A stretch of 64,000 nucleotides of DNA from JBGAHD01 sp044226395 (GTDB taxonomy: Bacteria > Pseudomonadota > Gammaproteobacteria > Xanthomonadales > Ahniellaceae): the NCBI GenBank assembly GCA_044226395.1, contig JBGAHD010000002.1, positions 992,001-1,056,000 of the forward strand, written 5' to 3'. This document shows positions 27,007 through 36,021 of the stretch, in pieces. Every line of letters begins with the position of its first letter. The stretch's first letter is position 1. The notes under the pieces were generated by a model. The model was not told where the DNA came from. It was given only the letters and a program-made list of their open reading frames with translations, and ran no database searches. The position numbers and the translations under genes are program-made.

Positions 27007-27874
27007 TTTCGCGGCTCAAGGGATCGAGATCGTCGGTGGCGGGCTCGCCGTTGTCGCGCGCGCGACGACGATCGGGCACGCCCAGCGCGGCGACGATGCG
27101 CGCGCGCGCGGTATCGGCCATGCGTCGGCGACCGTCGCCGTTGACCGGCACCGGTTCGAGAAAAATCACTTCCGCGCGCGTGCGCGGCGCGCCGAGCACG
27201 CGAAAGAAATTGCCGAAGAAACCCTCGCCCGGCCGAAACGCCACATCCGTCGTGACCTGACCCCCGCGCGTGAAGCGCAGCGCCACCGGTTGCGCCGGCA
27301 CCTGCGCGTCGACCGCGGCCTGGAAGATGCGCGCATGAAACGTGCGCACGTGATCGCCCGGCCCCGTGCCGCCTTCGGGAAACACCGCCACCGCCAGGCC
27401 CGATTGCAGGCGCTCGACCATGACCTTGGCCACGGTCGCGAGCGACTCCTGCGAGCCGCGACGGTGATAGATCGTGCCCGCCTGACTGGCGAGCCAGCCG
27501 ACCAGGGGCCAGCCCGCGATCTCACTCTTGGCCACGAAGCAGGCCATGCGCTGGCTGTGGATGATCTCGATGTCGGCCCAGGTGATGTGGTTGGCCACCA
27601 GCAGCACCGCGCCCTCGACCGGCGCGCCGCTGCGCACCACGTCGAAGCCGAAGATGCGCATCAACATGCCCGACCACCAGCGAATCATGCGGTGATCCAA
27701 ACGCTCGCCGCCGCGCACATGAATGCGCGCGCCCAGTGGCGTGATGGTGAACAAGGTCAGCGGCAGGCTGATCAGCAGATGCACGGCCAGCAGCGGCAGA
27801 CGCAGCAAGTAACGCAGCGGCATCGCGACGTCGAAGCGCCGCCGCGAGGATCGTGAGGCCGTGGGCTCGTTCAT
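26993..27874 (-). CDS. 1-acyl-sn-glycerol-3-phosphate acyltransferase family protein (PlsC-like)
   Basis: The protein has 293 residues. It is a membrane-associated acyltransferase that would move an acyl chain onto lysophosphatidic acid or a similar acceptor. The catalytic NHITWAD motif (HX4D), the EGGTGPG motif and the hydrophobic N-terminal segment LLRLPLLAVHLLISLPLTLF are visible. A short Pro/Arg-rich acidic tail (RRRARDNGEPATDDLDP) follows the domain. I chose the ATG at 27874, but it has no good ribosome site. The ATG at 27823 (MPLRYLLRLP) is an alternative. The gene is followed without a gap by the YheT hydrolase gene. Confidence 0.85.
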   Translation of the reverse strand: MNEPTASRSSRRRFDVAMPLRYLLRLPLLAVHLLISLPLTLFTITPLGARIHVRGGERLDHRMIRWWSGMLMRIFGFDVVRSGAPVEGAVLLVANHITWADIEIIHSQRMACFVAKSEIAGWPLVGWLASQAGTIYHRRGSQESLATVAKVMVERLQSGLAVAVFPEGGTGPGDHVRTFHARIFQAAVDAQVPAQPVALRFTRGGQVTTDVAFRPGEGFFGNFFRVLGAPRTRAEVIFLEPVPVNGDGRRRMADTARARIVAALGVPDRRRARDNGEPATDDLDPLSRENDAA

Positions 27875-28041
27875 GAGGAAGCGGATTGTGACGCATGCGC
27901 CGCGCGCGCGATAGCCAAAACTACGGCGTGAAATTAGGGATCGTGCTCTAGTCGACGCGGCGCGGACGTGCGTTCGAGGCACCGCGACGCGATTCATGCC
28001 CGGTCGCGCGCGCGTCATGCGAAAGCGCCATATGCGCGCGT

Positions 28042-29007
28042 TCAGCGCAATTCGTCGGCGGCTTCGCGCACGTCGTTGAGGTGTGTTTCCCAGTAGCGCG
28101 CCTCGGCCGCCCACGGAAACGCGGCCGGAAACGCGGGGTCGCGCCAGCGCTGCGAAAGCCAGCCGGCGTAGTGAATCTGGCGCATCAGGCGCAATGCCGG
28201 AATCAGCGACAACTCGACGTGATCGAACGGCCGAAACTGCTCGTAGCCTTCGAGCAAGGCCGCGCGCTGCGCGTCTTCGCCGTTCAACAGCATCCACAGG
28301 TCCTGCACCGCCGGCCCCGCGCGCGCGTCGTCGAAGTCGACCAGGGTTGGTCCGGCCTCGGTCCACAGCACATTGCCCGGATGGCAATCGCCGTGCAGCC
28401 GCAGGCGATGCACGGGGCCGAGCGAGGACCAGACTTCGACCAGGGTCGCGCTCGCCCGCGTCACCGCCTCCAGATAGCGGTCGCGCAAGGGCGCGGGCAA
28501 CAGCGGTCCGGCCACGACCCAGCGCGCGGGCTCGTCGATCATGTGGGTCAGATCGATGCTCGGCCGCGCGCGAAAATTCGCGCGCGCGCCGATCAGGTGC
28601 AGCCGTCCCAGCGTGCGGCCCATCCATTGCGCGGCGTCGGCATGTTCGAGTTCGGGCGGTCGACCGCCGCGGCGGGGGAACACCGCGAACAGAAACTCGC
28701 GATGCGTGAACAGCGTTTGGCCGTCGCGCGCGAGCGGCGCGACCACGGGAATCTCGGCCTCGGCCAGTTCGGCGGTGAAGGCGTGTTCCTCGGCGATCTG
28801 CGCGCGGCTCCAGCGGCCGGGCCGATAGAACTTGGCGACGACGAAGCCCAGATCCTCGCAACCGATCTGGTAGACGCGATTTTCGTAACTGTTGAGCGCG
28901 GACAGTCGGCCGTCGGTGACGAAGCCGACGCTGTCGAGCGCGTCGAGCACGACCTCGGGCGCGAGACCCGCGTAGGGCGTCTGCCGGCTCGAGGGCGCCT
29001 CGCTCAT
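28042..29007 (-). CDS. srkA: Stress response kinase A (YihE/RdoA)
   Basis: The protein has 321 residues. It is a cytoplasmic kinase of the aminoglycoside-phosphotransferase fold. In E. coli SrkA opposes MazEF-type death pathways under stress. Visible motifs are SYENRVYQIG near the start, the catalytic loop LRLHGDCHPGNVLW and the metal site LVDFDDARAGPA, followed by DLWMLLNG. The length is close to the usual ~328. Its ATG overlaps the stop of the preceding thioesterase gene (ATGA, 29004-29007). A gap of 167 bp to the plsC-like gene holds nothing I recognise. Confidence 0.9.
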   Translation of the reverse strand: MSEAPSSRQTPYAGLAPEVVLDALDSVGFVTDGRLSALNSYENRVYQIGCEDLGFVVAKFYRPGRWSRAQIAEEHAFTAELAEAEIPVVAPLARDGQTLFTHREFLFAVFPRRGGRPPELEHADAAQWMGRTLGRLHLIGARANFRARPSIDLTHMIDEPARWVVAGPLLPAPLRDRYLEAVTRASATLVEVWSSLGPVHRLRLHGDCHPGNVLWTEAGPTLVDFDDARAGPAVQDLWMLLNGEDAQRAALLEGYEQFRPFDHVELSLIPALRLMRQIHYAGWLSQRWRDPAFPAAFPWAAEARYWETHLNDVREAADELR

Positions 29008-29438
29008 GCGCTGGCGCGCTCGGGCACGATGGCGAGCGTCAGGCGCGAGATGCAGGCAAGTCGGCCTTCGCCATCGACGATGCGGATCTCCCACACCTGC
29101 GTGTTGCGACCCAGATGCACGGCGCGCGCGGTGCCGGTGACCAGGCCTTCGCGCACGGCGCGCACGTGATTGGCGTTGATTTCCAGGCCCACGGCCTGGC
29201 CTTGGCCGGGTTCGAGCGACAGCCAGCCGGCCATCGAGCCCAGGGTTTCGGCCAGCGCCACCGAGGCGCCGCCATGCAACAGGCCGAAGGGCTGACGCGT
29301 GCGCGTGTCGACCGGCATGGTGCCGGTGAGCGAATCGTCGTCGAAGGCCGTGAGCGTGATGTCGAGATGCTCGACCAGGGTGCCGCGCCGACGCTCGTTG
29401 AGTTGCGTCAGGGTGAAGGGCTTCTTCCAGATGGCCAT
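29004..29438 (-). CDS. PaaI/MenI-type hotdog-fold thioesterase
   Basis: The protein has 144 residues, with the start at 29438 (MAIWKKPFTLTQLNERR). The hotdog signature LLHGGASVALAETLGSMAG, with the acidic catalytic residue in the helix, and GLEINANHVRAVREG identify a small acyl-CoA thioesterase close to YdiI/MenI. In E. coli that enzyme hydrolyses 1,4-dihydroxy-2-naphthoyl-CoA. I see no menaquinone genes here, so a general acyl-CoA role is as likely. It is co-directional and translationally coupled with srkA. Confidence 0.88.
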   Translation of the reverse strand: MAIWKKPFTLTQLNERRRGTLVEHLDITLTAFDDDSLTGTMPVDTRTRQPFGLLHGGASVALAETLGSMAGWLSLEPGQGQAVGLEINANHVRAVREGLVTGTARAVHLGRNTQVWEIRIVDGEGRLACISRLTLAIVPERASA

Positions 29439-29562
29439 GTCGGCGGTTCCTGGGGATGGAATAGGGAAGGATCGCCCATCGCCACGGCCGACCGCAATTG
29501 ACCCGGGCGCGCGCCGCCCGCACCATGCGGAACGTTTCATCGCCTTCGAGTTCTCACCGTCC

Positions 29563-30624
29563 ATGAGTCACCGCGTCATTCTGTCGGGCACCGGGCAAGC
29601 CTTCACGGTGGAGGCCGGCGAGACCGTGCTCGAAGGCGCGCGTCGCGCGGGCCTGGCCTTGCCGTATTCGTGCCTGGGCGGTCGTTGCGGCAGTTGCAAG
29701 GCGGTGCTGGTCAGCGGCGATTGCCACTATCCGCGGCAGCCGCCGACGGGACTCACGCACGAGGAGCGCGAGCATCGGCAGATTCTGCTGTGTCAGGCCG
29801 AGCCCTTGAATGATCTCGAGATCGTCGCGCGCGAAGTCGCCTCGGTCGCCGACTATCCGCGTCGCGTGATGGCCTTGAAGCTGGTCGACAAGCGCCTGGT
29901 CGCGCCCGACGTGATGTGCCTGACCTTGCGTCCGCCGCGCGGTGATCGCTTGCGCTATCTGCCGGGGCAATACCTCGACGTGCTGTTGCCCGGCGGCAAG
30001 CGCCGCTCGTTCTCGATCGCCAATGCGCCCGAAGGCGCCGAGCACATCGAGCTGCACATTCGTCATGTCGCGGGCGGCGGTTTCACCGATTGGGTGTTTG
30101 GCGAACTCGCGGTCGGCGCGGTGCTGCGCGTGGAAGGCCCCTTGGGCACCTTCGTGCCGCGCGAGCATTCCGAGCGCGCCATGTTGTTCGTCGCTGGTGG
30201 CACCGGCTTCGCGCCGATCAAAGCCATCATCGAGCATTTTCTGTATCTGGGTTCGACCCGGCCGATTCACTTGTACTGGGGCGTGCGCGACGAAGGCGAG
30301 TTGTATCTGCCCGCCTTGCCGGGCGAGTGGGCCGCGCGGCATCCGGCCTTGTACTTCACCTCGGTGCTGTCGACGCCGCGCGCGGACGAAGCGTCACGGC
30401 ATCGCACGGGGCTGGTGCATCAGGCGGTGCTGGATGACTTCCCGGATCTGAGTGAATTCGACGCCTACATGAGTGGCCCGCCGGCCCTGATCGATGCCGG
30501 TCGGCGCGCCTTCGTCCAGTCCGGTTTGCCCGAGGATCGTCTCTACTATGACTCGTTCGAATACGCCCCGGACGTGCTCGCCGCCATCCTGTCGGCGCGC
30601 GCGGGAATCTCGCATGACAATTAG
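29563..30624 (+). CDS. 2Fe-2S ferredoxin-NAD(P)H reductase fusion (AscD/CDP-6-deoxy-glucoseen reductase-like)
   Basis: The product has 353 residues and three parts. The N-terminal 2Fe-2S ferredoxin domain carries Cys37, Cys42, Cys45 and Cys77. A flavin domain has RRSFSIAN. An NAD-binding domain has LFVAGGTGFAPIKA and ends near YYDSF. This is the iron-sulfur flavoprotein reductase layout, passing electrons from NAD(P)H to a partner oxygenase or dehydratase. Proteins of this kind are often labelled CDP-6-deoxy-3,4-glucoseen reductase, but no deoxysugar genes are nearby, so the partner is unknown. The next gene begins inside its last codons (11-nt overlap), which implies coupling. Confidence 0.85.
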   Translation: MSHRVILSGTGQAFTVEAGETVLEGARRAGLALPYSCLGGRCGSCKAVLVSGDCHYPRQPPTGLTHEEREHRQILLCQAEPLNDLEIVAREVASVADYPRRVMALKLVDKRLVAPDVMCLTLRPPRGDRLRYLPGQYLDVLLPGGKRRSFSIANAPEGAEHIELHIRHVAGGGFTDWVFGELAVGAVLRVEGPLGTFVPREHSERAMLFVAGGTGFAPIKAIIEHFLYLGSTRPIHLYWGVRDEGELYLPALPGEWAARHPALYFTSVLSTPRADEASRHRTGLVHQAVLDDFPDLSEFDAYMSGPPALIDAGRRAFVQSGLPEDRLYYDSFEYAPDVLAAILSARAGISHDN

Positions 30625-31183
30625 GGCCCTCGTGCTCGCGGGCTTGATGATGGCCTGCGCGTCGCCGGCCTGGGCCCTGCGCTGCGACGGCCGCATCGTC
30701 GAAGTCGGCGATCACGCCCTGCAAGTACGCGAACGTTGCGGCGAACCCTATTGGGTCGACCGCTACAGCGAATGGCTGATCACTGGCGAAAACGGCCCGC
30801 GCGAGCAGCGCGTCGAGCGCACGGTCGAGGCCTGGTACTACAACTTCGGTTCCAATCGCCTGCTGCAGCGGCTGGTGTTTCGCGACGATCGACTCACGCG
30901 CGAGGAATCGCTCGGCTATGGCTTCACCAAGCTGCCGTCGCGTTGCGATGTCGACGCGTTGCCGCGCGGAACCAGCAATGGCGAGATCATCGCGCGTTGC
31001 GGTGAGCCGTCGAGTCAGGTCACGCGCTACGGCGACACCGTCGAGCGCGATGGCCTGGGCAATGCGCGCGTGCGCGTGTCACGGCGCGAGGAATGGGTCT
31101 ACGACCCGGGTGATTCGCGCGACTATCGCTTGCTGCTGTTGATCGACGGCAAGTTGTCGGAGATCCAGCGCCTGGATCGCTGA
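30614..31183 (+). CDS. DUF2845 domain exported protein
   Basis: The product has 189 residues. The ATG at 30614 overlaps the reductase gene by 11 nt. Residues 1-22 are a signal peptide (LVLAGLMMACASPAWA). The mature part has the repeated DUF2845 pattern: LRCDGRIVEVGDHALQVRERCGEP near the start and SNGEIIARCGEPSSQ later, each with a conserved Cys-Gly-Glu-Pro. It also has WYYNFGSNRLLQ, resembling a small BamE/SmpA-like fold. It probably acts in the periplasm, and its function is not known. It ends 9 bp from the convergent hemY stop. Confidence 0.8.
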   Translation: MTIRALVLAGLMMACASPAWALRCDGRIVEVGDHALQVRERCGEPYWVDRYSEWLITGENGPREQRVERTVEAWYYNFGSNRLLQRLVFRDDRLTREESLGYGFTKLPSRCDVDALPRGTSNGEIIARCGEPSSQVTRYGDTVERDGLGNARVRVSRREEWVYDPGDSRDYRLLLLIDGKLSEIQRLDR

Positions 31184-31192
31184 GGCCGCGAC

Positions 31193-32470
31193 TCAGCGCG
31201 CCTGCGGCGCGTCGGGCAGGCGCGGCACGCCGTGCTCGTTGCGTTCCTCGGCCACGGGCACGGGGCTCAACAGATCGGCGCGAAAGCTGCGGCCCGACAA
31301 GGATCGCGGCGCTTGGCCGCGTGAGACCGCGAGCGCATTCGACAAGGCACGCAGCGCGCGGTCGGCGTCCTTCTGCGCGGCATAGACTTGGGCAAGTTCT
31401 TCCCACGCCGGCGCGCCGGCGCCGGCCGAAATCGCGCGATGCAGGTATTCCTCGGCCTTGCCCCACAGTTGTTCTTCGCGGCACAAATGACCGAGCGCCA
31501 CGAACAGACCGGCGCTGGTCGGATGCGTCTTGAGCCAGGACTCGGCACGCGCGATGCGCGCGGGACGGTCGCGCGTGGGCATCTGCGCCCAGGCTTGCAC
31601 CACGGCATCGGACCAGGCTTGCTTGAGCACGGACTCGAGTTCGTCGTTCAACTCATCGCCGAGGTTGAGCTCGGCCGCGCGGCGCGCGAAGGCCAGCGCG
31701 ACCTCGGGCTCGCGCCGTTGCGCGCGGTTGAGCTCGGCCCACAGCGATTGCAGATTGATCGCATCCGTCGCCTGGGCGATGGCCTGACCGAGAATGCCGG
31801 CCTCGAGGCGATCGAGCACGGCCGCGCTGGCGAGCTGACTGCGGCGCAGACGCGAGACCAGGGCCAAGGTCTCGCGCGCGCGACCGCGTTGCGCCAGGGC
31901 CAGGGCCAGCGTGCGCACGCCCGCGGGCGGCAGGCGTTGCGCGTGGTCGAGCGGGGTGAGCAATTCGATCGCGGTGCCGGCGCGGCCGTCCTCGAACTCG
32001 GCCTGGGCGCGCAGCACCACGGCGGCGACTTCGCCGTCACCGGTGTCGGCCAATTGCTTGAGCAGTTCGCCGTGACGCTTGCCGTCGCCACGCTGACGCG
32101 CCGCGCCGATCGCGCCGAGCAAGGCCGGCAGGCGCAGCGAACGCATGCGGCTGGACGCGAGCAGCAGGTTCTCGGCGCGCACGGGCCGGCCTTCGGCCAG
32201 CGCCAGCATGCCATTGGCGAATTGCTTGCGGCCGCGCCGGCGACCGCGATGAATCATCGCGCGCAGCGGCAAACGCAACAGCCACGCGGTCAGCGCCAAC
32301 AGCAGCCAGAACGCGATCAGCGCGAGCACGGCGAACACGACCGAGGTTTCCACCGTCCAGCGCCCGCGCCGGATCAGCACATAGCCCGGATCATTGCCGA
32401 TCAACCAGGCGACGATGGCGGCCGCCAGGGCGATGAGCAGGATCGCCAGCAGCGCGCGATAGGTCTTCAT
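31193..32470 (-). CDS. hemY: HemY-type membrane protein of the haem cluster
   Basis: The product has 425 residues. It has two N-terminal membrane helices (~6-26 and ~43-63) around GNDPGYVLIRRGRWTVETS, which is the HemY_N signature. A TPR-rich region follows (FANGMLALAEGRPVRAENLL and later YLHRAISAGAGAPAWEELAQ). HemY of this gammaproteobacterial kind is encoded with hemC, hemD and hemX. It is thought to assist late protoporphyrin synthesis rather than being the oxygen-dependent oxidase of the same name. Its start overlaps the hemX stop (ATGA). Confidence 0.9.
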   Translation of the reverse strand: MKTYRALLAILLIALAAAIVAWLIGNDPGYVLIRRGRWTVETSVVFAVLALIAFWLLLALTAWLLRLPLRAMIHRGRRRGRKQFANGMLALAEGRPVRAENLLLASSRMRSLRLPALLGAIGAARQRGDGKRHGELLKQLADTGDGEVAAVVLRAQAEFEDGRAGTAIELLTPLDHAQRLPPAGVRTLALALAQRGRARETLALVSRLRRSQLASAAVLDRLEAGILGQAIAQATDAINLQSLWAELNRAQRREPEVALAFARRAAELNLGDELNDELESVLKQAWSDAVVQAWAQMPTRDRPARIARAESWLKTHPTSAGLFVALGHLCREEQLWGKAEEYLHRAISAGAGAPAWEELAQVYAAQKDADRALRALSNALAVSRGQAPRSLSGRSFRADLLSPVPVAEERNEHGVPRLPDAPQAR

Positions 32471-33558
32471 GGCTGCGCCTGCGTCGCCGCGTCCTCGTGG
32501 GCGCGGTCGGCCAGCGCGCGCGTGGCGCGCAGGTTGCGCAGTTCCTCGAGCGCGCGTCCGACGTCGGGCAGGGCCGCGTCGAGCGGCGCCGACGCGATCT
32601 GATCGACGATGCCGATGGCCTGGGCCACGCGCGCGTCGCCGGGCGCGAAATACGCCGCGAGCTGCGCGCGCGTCCGTAGCAGCGAATCGCGCGCGCGCGC
32701 GGTGTCGCGATCGAGCAGGGCGGCCTTGCTCACCGCCAGTTCAACCGCCAGCGCCGAGCGCGCGGCTTCGACATGCAAGGGATTGAGCAGATCGTTCTCG
32801 CTCGGGTCCTGTTCGCGAATGCGCACGAACTGCGCGAGCACGGCGCCGGCGCGATCGAACCAGCCGCTGTCGGCCGGCGCGCGCGGCAGGTCCTGCGCGC
32901 TGGGCGCGCCGCGCGCGGGCAGCGCGGGCAAGAGATCACTGATTTCGTCGAGCCGACCGACCAAGGCTTCGCGATCGATCTGCGGCGCGCCGGCCAGGGC
33001 TTCGATCTCGGCGGCGATGGTCTGACGCACGCCGGCGAACAGCGGATCATCGAGCGCGGCGAGTTCCTCGTCGGCCATGCGAAAAGCCTCGGTGGTCGCG
33101 GCCGCGTCGCCGAACAGACGCAGCCGCACCTGACCCAGGCGCAGCAGATACTCGGCTTCGTTGACGCGCAGCATCACCGCGCCCGACAGACGTCGGTCGG
33201 CGATGCGCGCGACCGCGTCTTCCATCAGCTTGGCGCGTTCGCCCAGGCCCAGCACTTCCTCGCGCAGGCTGCGATTGATGCCTTCGAGGTCGGCGATGCG
33301 GCGATCGAGCGAGGCCGAACCGGCCTGCATCGCGCGCGCGGTGTCGGCGAGGCTGCTCAGTTGTTCCTGCGTCTGGCGACCGGCGCCTTGCAGGCGATGC
33401 TCGAGCTCGCTCACGCGCTCGGCCTGACGCCAGGCCAGCCACGAGGCCGCGCCACCCAGGCCCACGGCGATCGCGGCCACGAGCCACGGCGCCCATGCGC
33501 GCGCGCGCGGCGCGGCCAGCGGCGAGGACGAAGCGGAATCGACGGAACTCTCGGACAT
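32467..33558 (-). CDS. hemX: HemX-family protein (uroporphyrinogen-III C-methyltransferase-like)
   Basis: The product has 363 residues. It has an Ala/Ser-rich N-terminus, one membrane helix at ~24-44 (WLVAAIAVGLGGAASWLAW), a coiled-coil stretch (ERVSELEHRLQGAGRQTQEQ) and the conserved block VMLRVNEAEYLLRLGQVRL. These are the marks of HemX, which has no clear enzymatic activity and probably scaffolds tetrapyrrole enzymes at the membrane. It lies 87 bp after hemD and is coupled to hemY by an ATGA overlap. Confidence 0.88.
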   Translation of the reverse strand: MSESSVDSASSSPLAAPRARAWAPWLVAAIAVGLGGAASWLAWRQAERVSELEHRLQGAGRQTQEQLSSLADTARAMQAGSASLDRRIADLEGINRSLREEVLGLGERAKLMEDAVARIADRRLSGAVMLRVNEAEYLLRLGQVRLRLFGDAAATTEAFRMADEELAALDDPLFAGVRQTIAAEIEALAGAPQIDREALVGRLDEISDLLPALPARGAPSAQDLPRAPADSGWFDRAGAVLAQFVRIREQDPSENDLLNPLHVEAARSALAVELAVSKAALLDRDTARARDSLLRTRAQLAAYFAPGDARVAQAIGIVDQIASAPLDAALPDVGRALEELRNLRATRALADRAHEDAATQAQP

Positions 33559-33645
33559 GATCGGCGCGCGCGGGAACGTGTGCGCGCATGCTAGCGAAAA
33601 GCGCCGACGCCGTCAGGCACGGCTTCACGATTCTTCACCCGCGAT

Positions 33646-34440
33646 TTAGCGCGCGCGTGACGCGCCTAGCGCCGCGACCACGGCCGCGACGAGATCGCGC
33701 GCGCGCGCCGAGCCGGCGATCTTCACGCGACGCAGACCCAACGCGCGCGCGCTTTCCGCGACGCGCTCGCTCGCGACCACGGCCACGCCCGAGCACAACG
33801 CCCGCCACGCGTCGTCGTCGAGCCGCGCGCGCAGCTGCGTCAAGGCCTCGACGCTCGACCACGCGCTGATGCCACCGTCGAACCCCGCGACGGCCGCGCG
33901 GTGACGGGCATTCCAGCGCGCCGGCACGCGTTCGTAGACACCGACCAAGGTCACCCGCGCGCCGCGCGCGCGCAGGCTCGAGGCGAGCAGATCGCGACCA
34001 CCCGGCGCGCTGATCAAGGCCACGCGCCGACCCGAGATCGCTTGCAGCTCGTCGAGCGCGAGCACGCCTTCGCTGTCGAAGCGCGTGGCGTGACAGCGCG
34101 CGTCCACGCCACGACGCGCCAAGGCGCGACGCGTGGCCGGCCCCACGGCGAAGACCCGCGCGCGACTTGTGAACTTCAGTGACGGCCACAGCGACCACGC
34201 CGCGCGCACGGCATTGGCGCTGGTAAAGATCACGCGGTCGGCGCGCGTGGCGGCGCGCAATTCCGCCATCGCCTGTGGACGCTCGCGCACCGAGGCCGCG
34301 GGCAGGTTGAACGCGCGCGCGCCCTGGGCGCGCAGCGCGCGCACGAGCGCGCCGCCTTGCCCGGCCGGTCGGGTGAACAGCACGTCCACGCGCGCGGCGC
34401 GAACGCGTCGTGGAGCGGGTGTCGAGCCGCGCGTCGTCAT
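33646..34440 (-). CDS. hemD: Uroporphyrinogen-III synthase
   Basis: The product has 264 residues. It closes and inverts ring D of hydroxymethylbilane to give uroporphyrinogen III, the branch point of haem and sirohaem synthesis. The line VLFTRPAGQGGALVRALRAQG, DRVIFTSANAVRAA, VFAVGPATRRAL and ISAPGGRDLL follow the two-domain HemD fold; the family is poorly conserved, so I rely also on the adjacent hemX and hemY. hemC, usually next to hemD, is not in the window. It is divergent from a broken thioesterase gene. Confidence 0.88.
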   Translation of the reverse strand: MTTRGSTPAPRRVRAARVDVLFTRPAGQGGALVRALRAQGARAFNLPAASVRERPQAMAELRAATRADRVIFTSANAVRAAWSLWPSLKFTSRARVFAVGPATRRALARRGVDARCHATRFDSEGVLALDELQAISGRRVALISAPGGRDLLASSLRARGARVTLVGVYERVPARWNARHRAAVAGFDGGISAWSSVEALTQLRARLDDDAWRALCSGVAVVASERVAESARALGLRRVKIAGSARARDLVAAVVAALGASRAR

Positions 34441-34535
34441 CGCCCCGATGCTACGCGCGCGCGTGAAACTGCGAAACGGTCGGTTGCGCCGGCCCGGTCC
34501 GAGCCGGCAGACTGCCGGCGCAGCAGGGAATCCGA

Positions 34536-34953
34536 ATGTTCGAAATCAGCGATGCCACTTCCGTCGAGCGCCTCATGCGCGAAGCCATTCCCTTGGCGCG
34601 CGCCATGGACGTGCGCGTGCTCGACTACGACGGCACGCGCATGCGCCTTCGGCGGTTCGACCGCGAGCGTGTTGACCCTGGCCGGTTGGGCCTTGATCAA
34701 CCTCAAGCTGGCCGAGGCCGGCCTCGCCGCCGAAGTCTTCATCCAGGACATGCACCTGAGCTATCTCGAACCCGTGTGGGGCGAGTTGATGGGCGAGGCC
34801 TACGGGCGCGAAGCCGATTGGACCGAGTTCTTCGACACCCTGCGCGTCAAGGGTCGCGGCCGCATCACGATCGAAACCGAACTCACCGCCGCCGATGGCG
34901 CTGGCATCGCCGCGCGCGCGAGCCTGCGTTTCGTGGCCAAGCGTCCGGTATGA
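34536..34953 (+). pseudogene. YiiD-C-terminal-type thioesterase gene broken by an internal deletion and frameshift
   Basis: Frame 3 from 34536 encodes MFEISDATSVERLMREAIPLA and continues to DYDGTRMRL (~34650). From there the family continues in frame 1 as AFGGSTASVLTLAGW, then GLAAEVFIQDMHLSYLEPVWG to the TGA at 34951-34953. Members of this family normally have about 12 residues (Pro-Leu ... Asn ... Gly-Thr) between these points. So roughly 35-40 nt seem to be lost at ~34640-34655 together with the frame, in a region of short CGC repeats. Neither frame alone gives a complete protein. A small deletion in the genome is more likely than a sequencing slip of that size. Confidence 0.7.
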
Positions 34954-35014
34954 CTCGGCGACAGGTTCGCGCGATCGGGTTACACTGCGCCGAGGCACCG
35001 TGGGAGAGCTTGCG

Positions 35015-35434
35015 ATGACCCGTCACCTCTTGCGCCTCGCGCGCGTATGCGTGGCCTTGTGCTTGCTGGCGCTCGCCGCCTGCGGCAACACCAAGAGCGA
35101 CACCAAGCTGCTCGAAACCACGCTCAATGCCTACGCCTCGACCGTGCGCTGGTCGGGCATTCTCGACACGCTCAACTTCGTCGAACCGACCGAGCGCGAC
35201 AAGCTCAAGCCCAGCGAGTTCGAAGTCGAGCGCTGGGCGCAGCTCAAGATCGGTGCGTTCGCCGCGCAGCCACCGTTTAACGTTTCGGACGGACTGGTGC
35301 GTCAGTCCATCCAGCTCGATCTGATCAACGTCAACACGCAGGCCGTGCGCTCGATCCGCGCGACGATGGAATGGCGCTATGACGGCGCCGCCAAGCGCTG
35401 GTGGCTGACCACGGGCCTTCCGAAACTCGACTAG
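35015..35434 (+). CDS. Small lipoprotein of unknown function
   Basis: The product has 139 residues. The ATG at 35015 has GGGAGAG 6 nt upstream. The signal peptide ends in a lipobox LAAC, so the mature protein would start at Cys25 with a lipid anchor, probably in the outer membrane since the following residues are Gly-Asn. The rest (WSGILDTLNFVEPTERDKL, WRYDGAAKRWWLTTGLP) has no family I can name with certainty. It is followed 29 bp later by another exported protein, so the two may form a transcript ending at the hairpin at 35991. Confidence 0.75.
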   Translation: MTRHLLRLARVCVALCLLALAACGNTKSDTKLLETTLNAYASTVRWSGILDTLNFVEPTERDKLKPSEFEVERWAQLKIGAFAAQPPFNVSDGLVRQSIQLDLINVNTQAVRSIRATMEWRYDGAAKRWWLTTGLPKLD

Positions 35435-35463
35435 TTCCGCAACCGTCACCCTGGGGGACACTC

Positions 35464-35967
35464 ATGAAAATCGCGAAGTTCGTCATCAGCGCCGCCGGTC
35501 TGGCGGCGTTTTGCCTGATGCAAGCCGGCGTCGCGCGCGCCGAAGGAAAGGTCGAACCCGACAAGCGCGTGCTCGACGCGCTCGACTCCGAGGACATCAA
35601 GCACGACGTCGAGGACAACGGCGAGATCAGCGTGGTGATTTCCTGGAGCAATGACGCCGGTCGCAGTCAGGCCGTGCGCATCCAGTCCAAGACGTTTTCG
35701 TGGGGCAACAACGAGTATCGCGACATCTACTCGATCGCGTTCAAGACCGACAAGTCGAACATGGTCGAGCGCGCCCTGGCCAATCGCCTGCTGAGCGAGA
35801 ACAACCAGTCGACCCTGGGCTTTTGGGCCACGCAGGACGACACGGTGTTCTCGATCGCGCGTCTGCCGGCCAAGGCCACGCCGTCGATGCTGCGCGAGGC
35901 GATCTTCTTCGTCGCCGAGAAGGCCGACGATCTGGAGAAGGAACTGCTCAAGACCGACGACTTCTGA
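35464..35967 (+). CDS. Exported protein, possibly YbjN-like
   Basis: The product has 167 residues. The ATG at 35464 is preceded by GGGGGA. Residues 1-26 are a signal peptide (FVISAAGLAAFCLMQAGVARA). The mature part contains DNGEISVVISWSNDAGRSQ, RDIYSIAFKT and TQDDTVFSIARLPAKATPSML, with an overall alpha/beta pattern reminiscent of the YbjN/type III chaperone fold. I hold this only as a resemblance. It is probably periplasmic. The role is unknown. A clear intrinsic terminator follows. Confidence 0.65.
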   Translation: MKIAKFVISAAGLAAFCLMQAGVARAEGKVEPDKRVLDALDSEDIKHDVEDNGEISVVISWSNDAGRSQAVRIQSKTFSWGNNEYRDIYSIAFKTDKSNMVERALANRLLSENNQSTLGFWATQDDTVFSIARLPAKATPSMLREAIFFVAEKADDLEKELLKTDDF

Positions 35968-35990
35968 GTCGATCGTCTTCGCTTCGCCAC

Positions 35991-36021
35991 CGACGGCCCG
36001 CTTCGCGCGGGCCGTCGCGTT
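35991..36021 (+). terminator. Rho-independent terminator
   Basis: An 11-bp perfect stem (35991-36001 with 36007-36017, loop TTCGC) is followed by CGTTTT. It lies 23 nt after the exported-protein stop and reaches to the stop of convergent hemJ. Confidence 0.8.

Noticed and set aside
27875..28041. Small gene in the gap between plsC-like and srkA genes
   Set aside because: The short frames lack ribosome sites and protein-like composition.
29563..30624. Deoxysugar biosynthesis locus suggested by the AscD-like reductase
   Set aside because: No sugar-nucleotide genes are present. The domain layout is shared by many reductases.
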